10,086 nt of DNA from SUG2458 sp051872335. Its GTDB lineage: Bacteria > Bacillota_I > Bacilli_A > RFN20 > CAG-826. The notes beneath the pieces were generated by a model. That model made no database searches and had not been told where the DNA came from. It saw nothing but the letters and a program-made list of their open reading frames with translations. Positions 1 to 6,344 of the stretch are shown here, in pieces. Position 1 is the stretch's first letter, and the number at the start of each line of letters is the position of its first letter. A program made the translations under genes and the position numbers. The stretch is taken from NCBI GenBank assembly GCA_051872335.1, contig JBJEDT010000022.1, positions 1 to 10,086 of the forward strand, given 5' to 3'.

Positions 1-78
1 ATGAAGCATATTAAATGAAAAATAATATTGTTGCAAGAATTCTGTCATTTAACATTGAATAAATTTTATACTTTTGTA

Positions 79-108
79 TTGACTAAAAATTAGAAAATAT
101 TGTAATAT
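79..108 (+). promoter_or_regulatory. Candidate promoter of the riboswitch transcript
   Basis: TTGACT (79-84) resembles a -35 box. It is followed after 18 bp by TAATAT (103-108), a fair -10 box. Transcription would start near 114-116, right at the first conserved bases of the aptamer. That agrees with a short riboswitch leader but leaves little room for a long P1 stem. The surrounding DNA is so AT-rich that the -10 match alone means little; the -35 match and its placement carry the call. Confidence 0.4.
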
Positions 109-114
109 AAGTTT

Positions 115-176
115 GCCAAAATATTCGAAAGGGTATGACGGAAAGCTATAGGGTCTTAAATGACAGCCAGTTGCAA
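115..176 (+). promoter_or_regulatory. Cyclic-di-GMP class I (GEMM-I) riboswitch aptamer
   Basis: The order of elements matches the class I c-di-GMP aptamer. First comes GCCAAA (115-120; consensus GGCAAA). A P2 hairpin follows, ATATTC/GGGTAT (121-126/131-136), capped by a GAAA tetraloop (127-130). Next is GACGGAAAGC (137-146; consensus GACGCAAAGC). The P3 hairpin starts GCTATAGGG, has a tetraloop-receptor-like internal loop, and closes with ATGACAGCC (160-168). Last is GTTGC (170-174). The two departures from consensus are G to C at 116 and C to G at 141, which would be compensatory if those bases pair as I recall from the known structure. The presumed ligand-contacting bases (G115, A142, C174) are kept. 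The 3' end is shared with a terminator, so ligand binding should favour read-through (an ON switch). The next gene is yqeY, an unusual target. Alternatives are a variant GEMM class with another dinucleotide ligand, or an orphan attenuated RNA. Confidence 0.7.
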
Positions 177-208
177 TTACGAATTTTGCAGCTGGCTTTT
201 ATTTTATT
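165..208 (+). terminator. Intrinsic terminator, expression platform of the riboswitch
   Basis: AGCCAGTTGCAA (165-176) pairs with TTGCAGCTGGCT (186-197) over 12 bp with one G-T wobble, and CTTTTATTTTATT follows. The 5' arm includes the closing strand of aptamer P3 (AGC, 165-167) and the conserved TTGC (171-174). The folded aptamer and the terminator therefore cannot coexist. The T-run is also the left half of a perfect palindrome, ATTTTATT-AA-AATAAAAT (201-218), which may help termination from the other side. Confidence 0.82.
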
Positions 209-215
209 AAAATAA

Positions 216-388
216 AATGTTACTCAAATGTTGTTATAAGATGTCCCTAATCATCTAAAATATTTGAAAACATTGGTGAATTTATTCGGGGCCGTTACCG
301 AGATTTATTCCAATAAAATAAAAGCACAGCAAAATTCATTTTTTTATGATAAAATAATAGAGAAATTATTATATATAAAGGAGATATA
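216..388 (+). other. Non-coding leader between riboswitch terminator and yqeY
   Basis: I see no gene here; the only ATG frame (218) gives 13 codons without a ribosome site. Weak pairings exist. CAAAT (225-229) pairs with ATTTG (262-266) around GATG/CATC (240-243/252-255). ATTGG (272-276) pairs with CCAAT (310-314) around TTCGG/CCGAG (285-289/298-302). The short GC-rich patch 287-300 stands out from its AT-rich surroundings. I cannot match this to a known RNA family. A promoter for yqeY could lie near TATGATAAAAT (345-355), but I find no convincing -35 box. Confidence 0.3.
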
Positions 389-391
389 TTG

Positions 392-820
392 ATGTTAATT
401 GATGAACTAAATAAAGCAAATATTGAAGCCTTAAAAGCAAAAGATAAAGATGCACGTGCTTCTCTTTCTGTTGTAATTAATAAGTATAAATTAATGAAAA
501 TTGAATTAGGTACAAAGGGTATGGAAATAAGCGATGCAGATTTGATTTCTATTATTAATAAGACATTAAAAGAATTAGTTGATGAACAAAATGAATTTAA
601 AAGTGTCGGAAATGCTGAAAGAGTTGAAGGATTAGAACGTCAAAAAGAAGCTATTGCAAAATATCTTCCAAAAATGTTATCAACTGATGAAATTAAAGAA
701 GTTATAGATTCTTTAGAAGATAAATCGGTCCCTTCTGTTATGAAGCATTTTAAGAACAATTTTGCAGGAAAAGTTGATATGGGACTTGTCAACAAGGTAC
801 TTCGTGAGTATAATAATTAA
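392..820 (+). CDS. yqeY: YqeY-family GatB/YqeY-domain protein
   Basis: This 142-residue protein matches the YqeY family, whose usual length is about 148 residues. That family resembles the C-terminal tRNA-binding tail of GatB and the YqeY tail of some glutaminyl-tRNA synthetases. Recognisable elements are the N-terminal LIDELNKANIEALKAKDK helix, the NKYKLMKIE stretch, a middle NEFKSVGNAERVEGLERQKEAI region (relatives usually read qR.ds...ya.agR.dL...E..E...l..YLP), YLPKMLS, and a C-terminal GKVDMGLVNKVLRE. It is soluble and probably RNA- or tRNA-associated; the cellular role of free-standing YqeY is not settled. I chose the ATG at 392 because AAGGAG (378-383) lies 8 nt upstream. A TTG at 389 would add one residue but sits too close. 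It precedes tRNA-Trp by 53 bp and lies 184 bp after the riboswitch terminator. Confidence 0.93.
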   Translation: MLIDELNKANIEALKAKDKDARASLSVVINKYKLMKIELGTKGMEISDADLISIINKTLKELVDEQNEFKSVGNAERVEGLERQKEAIAKYLPKMLSTDEIKEVIDSLEDKSVPSVMKHFKNNFAGKVDMGLVNKVLREYNN

Positions 821-850
821 TGCAGTCGCTTTTCGATGCATTATATATAA

Positions 851-869
851 GAGATAGATATTCTATTTC
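851..869 (+). other. Small hairpin just upstream of tRNA-Trp
   Basis: GAGATAGA (851-858) pairs with TCTATTTC (862-869), with one G-T wobble and a 3-nt loop, ending 4 nt before the mature tRNA 5' end. Just before it, TGCAGTCG (821-828) can pair with CGATGCA (834-840) with one bulge. Neither is followed by a proper T-run, so they do not look like terminators. They may be leader structure for tRNA processing, or chance. Confidence 0.25.
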
Positions 870-873
870 TTAT

Positions 874-947
874 AGGGGATTAGTTTAATGGTAGAACAGT
901 AGTCTCCAAAACTATTGGTACGAGTTCGATTCTTGTATCCCCTGCCA
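874..947 (+). tRNA. trnW: tRNA-Trp (anticodon CCA)
   Basis: This is a complete 74-nt cloverleaf. The acceptor stem AGGGGAT/ATCCCCT (874-880/937-943) pairs fully. The D arm contains TTTAATGGTAGAAC. The anticodon stem GTAGT/ACTAT (899-903/911-915) encloses loop CTCCAAA with anticodon CCA at 906-908. The T arm ACGAG/CTTGT encloses TTCGATT (925-931). Discriminator G944 and an encoded CCA (945-947) follow. The CCA anticodon reads UGG only, in agreement with the exclusive use of TGG for Trp in this window. There is no suppressor-type UCA anticodon. Confidence 0.97.
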
Positions 948-958
948 TTTTTGAAAAT

Positions 959-986
959 AAACTTTGATGCAAATCAAAGTTTTTTT
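959..986 (+). terminator. Intrinsic terminator after tRNA-Trp
   Basis: AAACTTTGAT (959-968) pairs perfectly with ATCAAAGTTT (973-982) around the loop GCAA, and the T-run reaches 986. It starts 11 bp after the tRNA CCA and would end the yqeY/tRNA or tRNA transcript. The following gene would then need its own promoter. Confidence 0.85.
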
Positions 987-1043
987 AAATTTTTAGGTAT
1001 TTATATTTTCTCTACAAAATTATTTGTTGAGGAGAATATAATT

Positions 1044-1865
1044 ATGCAATTTGGGATGCTAAATGAATTTAAAATTATTGATGCTGTAAACGAAAAAAAA
1101 TTTAATGAATTATCTGATCATTGGAAAAATATAGTAAAAAATATTTTATTTAAAGAATTAATAATTAAAGATACTGATATGATTATTGCGTATAAATGTG
1201 AAGCTCATATTAAACCTGACATGGCCATTATTGTTCAAAATGTTACTAAATTTATAAGTATTAAATGTGGACATAGAAATACATTTCATCAAGAAACAAT
1301 TAATACTTTTATGGAATTCTTACGTTCTAATTTTATTAGTGAAGAAACAATTAATACATTACTTTTATTTTTGTATGGTGATGGAACAATTGATGGTACA
1401 GGAAATCGTCGATATTATACAAGAGAATTAATTGATATTTTAGGCACAAAATTGAAAAAAGCTAATAATGAATTAAATTCAAATAAAGATTTTATAAAAA
1501 AATCTATAATGCGTTTTGTTTTCCAAGGAATTGATAATAAAAATGAAATTGCTCAATTTTTATATTATGGCACATATAAAGATGGAATAATGGTTTCTAA
1601 AAGGGATTTGATGAAGTTTATGCTTTGGAAAGAAATGGATTGGATGTATTTACCTCATATAGGTACTTTGGTAATAAGCCCTTATTTAAGGGATGTTCAA
1701 AATATAAGTAAAAATCAATATAAAAGAGACTATGTAAATTTATCATGGAGAAATATTTCAAAACATATTTGTATGATACAAGAATTCAAAAAAAAAGACG
1801 AAGAATTAATAAACAAATGCTATAAGCATAATGAAAAATTAAAAATAAAATATGGAAGAAAATAG
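1044..1865 (+). CDS. Unknown protein with restriction-endonuclease-like PD...SIK pattern
   Basis: I cannot name this 273-residue soluble protein. It has no signal peptide or membrane segment. Residues 53-84 run E53-AHIKPD59-MAII...KFIS72-I-K74-CGHRNTFHQE. A beta strand after 'PD', a second strand ending in SIK, then a helix is the layout of PD-(D/E)XK nuclease folds; here the second acidic residue would be Ser, as in some diverged members. Other probable conserved patches are DGTIDGTG (113-120), RFVFQG (157-162) and the Arg/Trp-rich 226-240. From memory this resembles a recurring hypothetical family in Bacillota with the wording 'ISIKxGxxNSvH'; I cannot confirm it. I chose the ATG at 1044 because GAGGAG (1029-1034) lies 9 nt upstream. 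The open frame back to 915 runs through the tRNA and its terminator, so it is not coding. The gene stands alone, with terminators on both sides and no clear promoter boxes. Confidence 0.85.
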   Translation: MQFGMLNEFKIIDAVNEKKFNELSDHWKNIVKNILFKELIIKDTDMIIAYKCEAHIKPDMAIIVQNVTKFISIKCGHRNTFHQETINTFMEFLRSNFISEETINTLLLFLYGDGTIDGTGNRRYYTRELIDILGTKLKKANNELNSNKDFIKKSIMRFVFQGIDNKNEIAQFLYYGTYKDGIMVSKRDLMKFMLWKEMDWMYLPHIGTLVISPYLRDVQNISKNQYKRDYVNLSWRNISKHICMIQEFKKKDEELINKCYKHNEKLKIKYGRK

Positions 1866-1886
1866 CAAAATATTTATGCTATTTTT
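1859..1886 (+). terminator. Intrinsic terminator overlapping the stop codon of the 1044-1865 gene
   Basis: AAAATAGCA (1859-1867) pairs with TGCTATTTT (1877-1885), loop AAATATTTA, within the T-run 1882-1887. The TAG stop (1863-1865) lies inside the 5' arm, so a terminating ribosome covers half the stem. It isolates this gene from the operon that follows. Confidence 0.7.
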
Positions 1887-1936
1887 TAATTTTTTTAAAA
1901 AATCCAATAATAATTATTTAATTTTCGTAATAATTG

Positions 1937-1942
1937 TATAAT
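1937..1942 (+). promoter_or_regulatory. Probable -10 box of the ABC/lipoprotein operon
   Basis: A perfect TATAAT lies at 1937-1942, preceded directly by TG, with transcription expected near 1949. No good -35 box is present; TTATTT at 1914-1919 is the correctly spaced candidate. The resulting leader to the ATG at 2008 is about 60 nt and holds GGAGG (1993-1997), 10 nt before the start. The interval 1887-2007 shows no other feature. Confidence 0.5.
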
Positions 1943-2007
1943 AATATAAATGTAAATTTATTGAACATTTAAATTACTAATATAAGGCTTTTGGAGGTTT
2001 TTTCTCA

Positions 2008-4197
2008 ATGCTGTATTTATTTTTGTTTGGTGCGTTTGTTATTTGTTTAATAACTCTTGTGCTACTATTTATTTTTAAGAAAGAAAAATTAAAACTTTTT
2101 GAAAGAATTATTACATTTGTTTTAATTGGTGTTTTTTTTGTACGTTACCTAACAAAAGATATTTCATACATTAGAAATTTTATAGATTATACTAGTTTAG
2201 AATCAAAGCCTTATTCTAACTTTGTTGGAATAATATCATGTTTATTAATTTGGCTAGAGACATCAATGTTTTTAGTTGTAGTTTTGAGATCATTTTATGA
2301 TTTTAAAGTCTTAAGAAATATAGTTAAATTTATTTCACCTATAATTCTTGTACTTTCAATTATTTTCTTATCTTCTATTGTTGGCTTATTCAATGGTAGT
2401 GAAAATATTTGTCTTTTTAGTATATTTTATTCAATCGAAATAGGCATTTTATTATCTTTAGTAATAAAATATTGGTTAGATGATCCTTCAATAAAAATGA
2501 ATTATAAAGATGTGTTAAAGTTTATAGGAATTTTTATGATTATGAACTTAGCAACAATGCCATCTTTTTGGCCAAGTTTTACATTTGGTTATATTAAAGG
2601 AAATTTTAAAGTAATAGATTTTACTTTGTCACATAGGATTTTCTTATATTTGGCTATTTTAATTCCTGTAATGTTATATTTTTCATTGAGAAATCAGCCT
2701 CAATCAGTTATAAACTTTGCTTTAACTTTCATAAGTTGTGGTACTTTTATTGTGTTTTTTATGAAATACAATTATAAAAATTTTGCTACACCTTGGTCTT
2801 GGCCTTGGCATTTATGTAATACGGCGATGATTATTTTGCCTATTTGTATTATTTTTAAAGCTAAGCGTTTTTATTATTTTACTATTTTCATTAATGTTGC
2901 AGGAGCTCTTTTAGCATTAACTATGCCTGATTATCCTGATGCAACTAATCTTATTAGCTATAGAATGCTTGAATATTGGTATAATCACTGGATTGCATTC
3001 TTTATGCCTATATTGTGTATTGCATTAAAGTTATTTGAAAGACCTAAAATTAAACAATTTTATTATTCATTAATATTTTTCTTTTGTTATTATTGCTTGA
3101 TGATTTTTTTAAATGTTTATTTCACAGCCATTGGACATCCTTCAGATTATTTTTTCATAAATTCAGATTTTGTTGCCGATAAACTGGGTAGTTGGGCAAT
3201 AAAAATATTTAATAGAAATTTAACTATTACTTTAAAAGATGGTACTGAACTGGTATTCCATCCTTTATATCAAATTCTTTATTTTATCGTATATATTTCG
3301 ATTTCATTAGTTTGTTGGTTCTGTTATACTCTTGGATTTGATATAGCAGATCGACACTATGAATTACATTTAAAATTACATGCTATTAAGGTAGATAGAA
3401 TAGCACTAGAAAGTGCCTTAAATGGAAGGAGTATTGATCAACCTATGAATGAAAAAGCTGGAATTAAATTTGAATTAAAAGATTTTTCTAAAAAATATGC
3501 ATCTAGTAAAGTATATGCTGTACAACATGCAAATCTCGAAGTTCATGGTGGAGAAATATTTGGCTTTTTAGGTCCAAATGGTGCTGGTAAATCTACTATT
3601 ATTAAATCAACAGTAGGTATTCAACCAATTTCTGAAGGTTCTATTGAAATATGTGGTTATGATGTTAAGAAGCAACCAATTATGGCAAAAAGACAAATTG
3701 GATTTGTACCTGATCACTATGCTTTATATGAACAATTAACAGGAAGAGAATATATAAATTATATTGCAGATATATACGAGGTTTCGAAAGAAGAGCGTGA
3801 TGAGCGTTTATCTAAATATGTATCTTTATTCCAGATGGCATCACAAATTGATAATAAGATAAAAACTTATTCACATGGTATGAAACAAAAAATAACAATT
3901 ATGGCTGCATTAATTCATAATCCAAAAGTTTGGATTCTTGATGAACCTTTAACAGGATTAGATCCAACATCAATTTTCCAAGTAAAAGAATGTATGAAGG
4001 AGCATGCAAAGGCTGGTAATATTGTTTTCTTTTCATCACATATTATTGATATAGTTGAAAAATTATGTGAACGCATTGCAATAATAAAGAAAGGTGAAAT
4101 TCAATGCGTTAAAACTGTAAGTGAAATTGAGAAGAGCGGAACTAGTCTAGAACAATTTTATCTTGATACAATAGGTGAAACCTTAGAGGAAAAATAG
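2008..4197 (+). CDS. YwaF-like integral membrane protein fused to an ABC transporter ATPase
   Basis: This is a 729-residue two-part protein. Residues 1-445 are a membrane domain with about 12-13 hydrophobic segments (e.g. 1-22, 32-48, 71-93, 108-128, 208-226, 234-252, 272-284, 325-343, 351-373, 419-442). Its second half carries the TIGR02206/YwaF-type pattern PWHLCN (266-271), a Gly-rich AGALLAL strand, Y...H (H327) and an 'IGHPSDYFF' stretch. Residues 485-729 are a complete ABC ATPase. It has Walker A GPNGAGKST (522-530), signature YSHGMKQ (621-627), Walker B VWILDEP (641-647, catalytic E646), D-loop GLDP and switch His678. The Q-loop position reads VPDH with Asp569 where most have Gln. The family style is that of CcmA/ABC-2 exporters. 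The partner permease follows 1 bp later. Start 2008 is supported by GGAGG 10 nt upstream. What YwaF-like domains do is unknown; here one may couple to or gate the transporter. The ATPase call is very sure, the YwaF assignment moderately so. Confidence 0.92.
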   Translation: MLYLFLFGAFVICLITLVLLFIFKKEKLKLFERIITFVLIGVFFVRYLTKDISYIRNFIDYTSLESKPYSNFVGIISCLLIWLETSMFLVVVLRSFYDFKVLRNIVKFISPIILVLSIIFLSSIVGLFNGSENICLFSIFYSIEIGILLSLVIKYWLDDPSIKMNYKDVLKFIGIFMIMNLATMPSFWPSFTFGYIKGNFKVIDFTLSHRIFLYLAILIPVMLYFSLRNQPQSVINFALTFISCGTFIVFFMKYNYKNFATPWSWPWHLCNTAMIILPICIIFKAKRFYYFTIFINVAGALLALTMPDYPDATNLISYRMLEYWYNHWIAFFMPILCIALKLFERPKIKQFYYSLIFFFCYYCLMIFLNVYFTAIGHPSDYFFINSDFVADKLGSWAIKIFNRNLTITLKDGTELVFHPLYQILYFIVYISISLVCWFCYTLGFDIADRHYELHLKLHAIKVDRIALESALNGRSIDQPMNEKAGIKFELKDFSKKYASSKVYAVQHANLEVHGGEIFGFLGPNGAGKSTIIKSTVGIQPISEGSIEICGYDVKKQPIMAKRQIGFVPDHYALYEQLTGREYINYIADIYEVSKEERDERLSKYVSLFQMASQIDNKIKTYSHGMKQKITIMAALIHNPKVWILDEPLTGLDPTSIFQVKECMKEHAKAGNIVFFSSHIIDIVEKLCERIAIIKKGEIQCVKTVSEIEKSGTSLEQFYLDTIGETLEEK

Positions 4198-4198
4198 T

Positions 4199-5866
4199 AT
4201 GAAAAAATTCTTCTCATTAGTAGGTATGCAACTCCGAGATAAGTTAGATATGTCTTGGACACATTCGGTAAAAGAAATTATAAAAAAATGTGTATTTAGT
4301 GTATTAAAATTTGTTTTTGTATTCGTCTGTGTATACATGATTTTATTTTTAGGACAAAAATTTAGTGTTTTCTATTATAGTGAATCTCTACGTGTATCAA
4401 TCTTAATTATTACTTTAATGTTCTTTTTATCTTTAATTTCTTGTACTGTCGGTATAACGCAAAGTTTATATTTTAATGAAGATAATAAAGTTTTAGTTAC
4501 TTTACCAATGTCAGGAATCGCATTATTTTTGTCAAAATTGTTAATTTTCTATATTGATGAATTAAAAAAAGCAATGTTATTTACTATTCCAGTTGTATTA
4601 GCTTGTTTCTTTTTCTGTAATAATTACATTTCTGTTGGTACATATTTTTGGATGATTATTCCTTTATTAGTTTATATTGCTTTACCTGTTTTGCTTGGAT
4701 CATTATTGTCAATAGGTGCAATGTACATTAAGAAATTATTTAATAAATTTCCTATAATTGAAGGCTTTTTAATTATTGGATGTTTAGTATTATTAATTGT
4801 TGTAGTTGTTAAATTAATTAATTTAATTCCAGAGAATATCAATTTGCTTGAACAATGGGGACAGTTAAGAACAATAATTAGAGACTTTTTGTTAAATACA
4901 GAAAAGAAAATGGTACCTTTTTCCCAATTTGTTTATGCATTAACAGGTGAAAAAGGTGTTGATGGTTTTTATCATATAAATGGAATTTCATTATTAAAAA
5001 TTGTTATTCTTTTTACATCGGTTTGTTTGTTATTTGGTTTAGTACTATTAATTATTAAGCCAATTTATTTCCATATGATGACTAAGAATTTTGAATTTAA
5101 TAAAAAAATATATGATAAATCAAAATCTAATAAATTTTATCCAAGATGGATTACATTTATGGTCAAAGAATTTAAACTTAAATTTAGAGACGTTAAATTC
5201 TATACGACTTATGTAATAACTTATATTATTATTCCAATTTTAATTCTTTTATTGAATAGAATGTTTTATGCAATGTCAACAAGCACAAAGGGAACGCATT
5301 TATCTTTCTTCTTTAACTTTTTACTAATTTTATTACCTTTACTTTCTTCAAATAGTAAAATTGCTACTGAATTTTCTGTAGAAGGAAGAGCTGCATATAT
5401 TAAAAAAACAAAGCCAATTAAAATATATTGGGCTTTATCATGTAAATTTATATTTAACGCTTTATTAGCTTTGCCATCTATAATTGTTAGTTGTGTTATA
5501 GTTGGAATATTTAGTGATTTAACATGGCAACATATGATTTTGTTAACAATATCTATTATATTATTAGATTATGCTCATATATTAATTTCTGCAGGATTAG
5601 ATTTAATGAATCCTCAAAATGAACAATATGCAACTTTGGGTACAAATATGAATAATAATCCTAACGAAAATAGATCAACTATATTTGCTTTTGCTTTAGC
5701 ATTTGTATTTGCGTTTCTTTGTTACTTTTTCTTAAAAGAAAGTTATGTTTTTACAAGTGACTATATGCGAGGATCAACTAAATTATTGATAATTGCGTTC
5801 ATTATATTTGGTGCAGCATTTTATATGTATTTGGCAAATATAAAAGCATATTATTATGAAAAGTAG
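4199..5866 (+). CDS. ABC-2-type transporter permease (putative exporter subunit)
   Basis: This 555-residue protein has about 12 hydrophobic segments, roughly 31-52, 64-88, 123-140, 148-175, 186-209, 263-288, 337-353, 368-384, 412-436, 444-464, 493-511 and 527-546. They form two similar halves around a charged loop (289-330). The N-terminal MKKFFSLVGMQLRDKL and the 'LVTLPMSG' stretch (99-106) after the second segment are typical of large bacterial ABC-2 exporter permeases. So is an Asp/Asn-rich 'AGLDLMNPQNEQYATLGT' element (465-482). It carries no ATPase motifs, so it depends on the upstream fused ATPase. Its ATG lies 1 bp after that gene's TAG, with GAGGA (4186-4190) 8 nt before it, which indicates coupled translation. 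The substrate cannot be read from sequence; lipids, antimicrobial peptides or a surface polymer are possible. Confidence 0.88.
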   Translation: MKKFFSLVGMQLRDKLDMSWTHSVKEIIKKCVFSVLKFVFVFVCVYMILFLGQKFSVFYYSESLRVSILIITLMFFLSLISCTVGITQSLYFNEDNKVLVTLPMSGIALFLSKLLIFYIDELKKAMLFTIPVVLACFFFCNNYISVGTYFWMIIPLLVYIALPVLLGSLLSIGAMYIKKLFNKFPIIEGFLIIGCLVLLIVVVVKLINLIPENINLLEQWGQLRTIIRDFLLNTEKKMVPFSQFVYALTGEKGVDGFYHINGISLLKIVILFTSVCLLFGLVLLIIKPIYFHMMTKNFEFNKKIYDKSKSNKFYPRWITFMVKEFKLKFRDVKFYTTYVITYIIIPILILLLNRMFYAMSTSTKGTHLSFFFNFLLILLPLLSSNSKIATEFSVEGRAAYIKKTKPIKIYWALSCKFIFNALLALPSIIVSCVIVGIFSDLTWQHMILLTISIILLDYAHILISAGLDLMNPQNEQYATLGTNMNNNPNENRSTIFAFALAFVFAFLCYFFLKESYVFTSDYMRGSTKLLIIAFIIFGAAFYMYLANIKAYYYEK

Positions 5867-5875
5867 GTGAGTCTA

Positions 5876-6310
5876 ATGAAAAAATCGGTTATTATGATAA
5901 TTTCTGTTATTTATATATTAGCTTTAGTTTTTGTTGGAACAAGCCTTAAACTTAGAGTTTATGATCCTATTGTTTATGTCGATGAGATTGAAGTTTTAAA
6001 CGAAGAATATGTTGAATATACAGATGAAAATCGCGAAGAAGATTACAATGGTTATATAAAAGAAAAATGGAGTGAAGGCTTAAAAATTGAGTTGAAATGT
6101 CGTGCAAAACCATATGAGGCTACAAATGTTGGTCTACTATATGTTTATAATACTGACATTACTTACGCAACTTTTGAGGTTACATCTGATGATTCATTAA
6201 TTATTTCATTTATCAAGGGAGGTGAAGTTCCGGTAACAGTAAAGGCAGTCGATGGTAGTGGCGTTGAAATAACTGTCAATGTCATTGCACAAAGAAAGAT
6301 TATTATTTAA
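5876..6310 (+). CDS. Small signal-anchored extracellular protein, Ig-like C-terminus
   Basis: This 144-residue protein has one hydrophobic segment (5-24) after MKKS. No lipobox follows, and no clear signal-peptidase site is visible, so a membrane anchor with an outward domain is likely. Residues 37-66 are very acidic and Tyr-rich (DEIEVLNEEYVEYTDENR...). Residues 80-137 look like a diverged bacterial Ig (BIG2-like) sandwich, alternating strands ending TVKAVDGSGVEITVNVIA. I chose the ATG at 5876 because AGGTGA (5865-5870) precedes it by 5 nt. The GTG at 5867 has no ribosome site and would lie inside that site. The site overlaps the TAG stop of the permease gene, so the two are translationally linked. 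Its position between a transporter and an Ig-domain lipoprotein suggests an accessory or adaptor at the cell surface. I do not recognise the family. Confidence 0.8.
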   Translation: MKKSVIMIISVIYILALVFVGTSLKLRVYDPIVYVDEIEVLNEEYVEYTDENREEDYNGYIKEKWSEGLKIELKCRAKPYEATNVGLLYVYNTDITYATFEVTSDDSLIISFIKGGEVPVTVKAVDGSGVEITVNVIAQRKIII

Positions 6311-6344
6311 ATTTTAAAACAATTAAATAAAGAGAGGAAAAAAT

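Noticed and set aside
201..218. Perfect palindrome ATTTTATT-AA-AATAAAAT as an operator
   Set aside because: It is pure AT directly on the T-run of the riboswitch terminator, and is better explained as part of the terminator region or chance.
285..302. Resemblance of TTCGGGGCCGTTACCGAG to a T-box antiterminator bulge
   Set aside because: The TGGN bulge is missing, there is no specifier loop or AGTA-type stem upstream, and no terminator follows before yqeY, which is not an amino-acid gene.
915..1043. Upstream extension of the 1044 gene, open back to 915
   Set aside because: It runs through the anticodon arm of tRNA-Trp and the terminator at 959-986. GAGGAG at 1029-1034 fixes the start at 1044.
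874..1900. Integration of an element at the 3' end of tRNA-Trp
   Set aside because: I find no integrase and no repeat of the tRNA 3' end downstream of the 1044-1865 gene. The tRNA is followed by a normal terminator.
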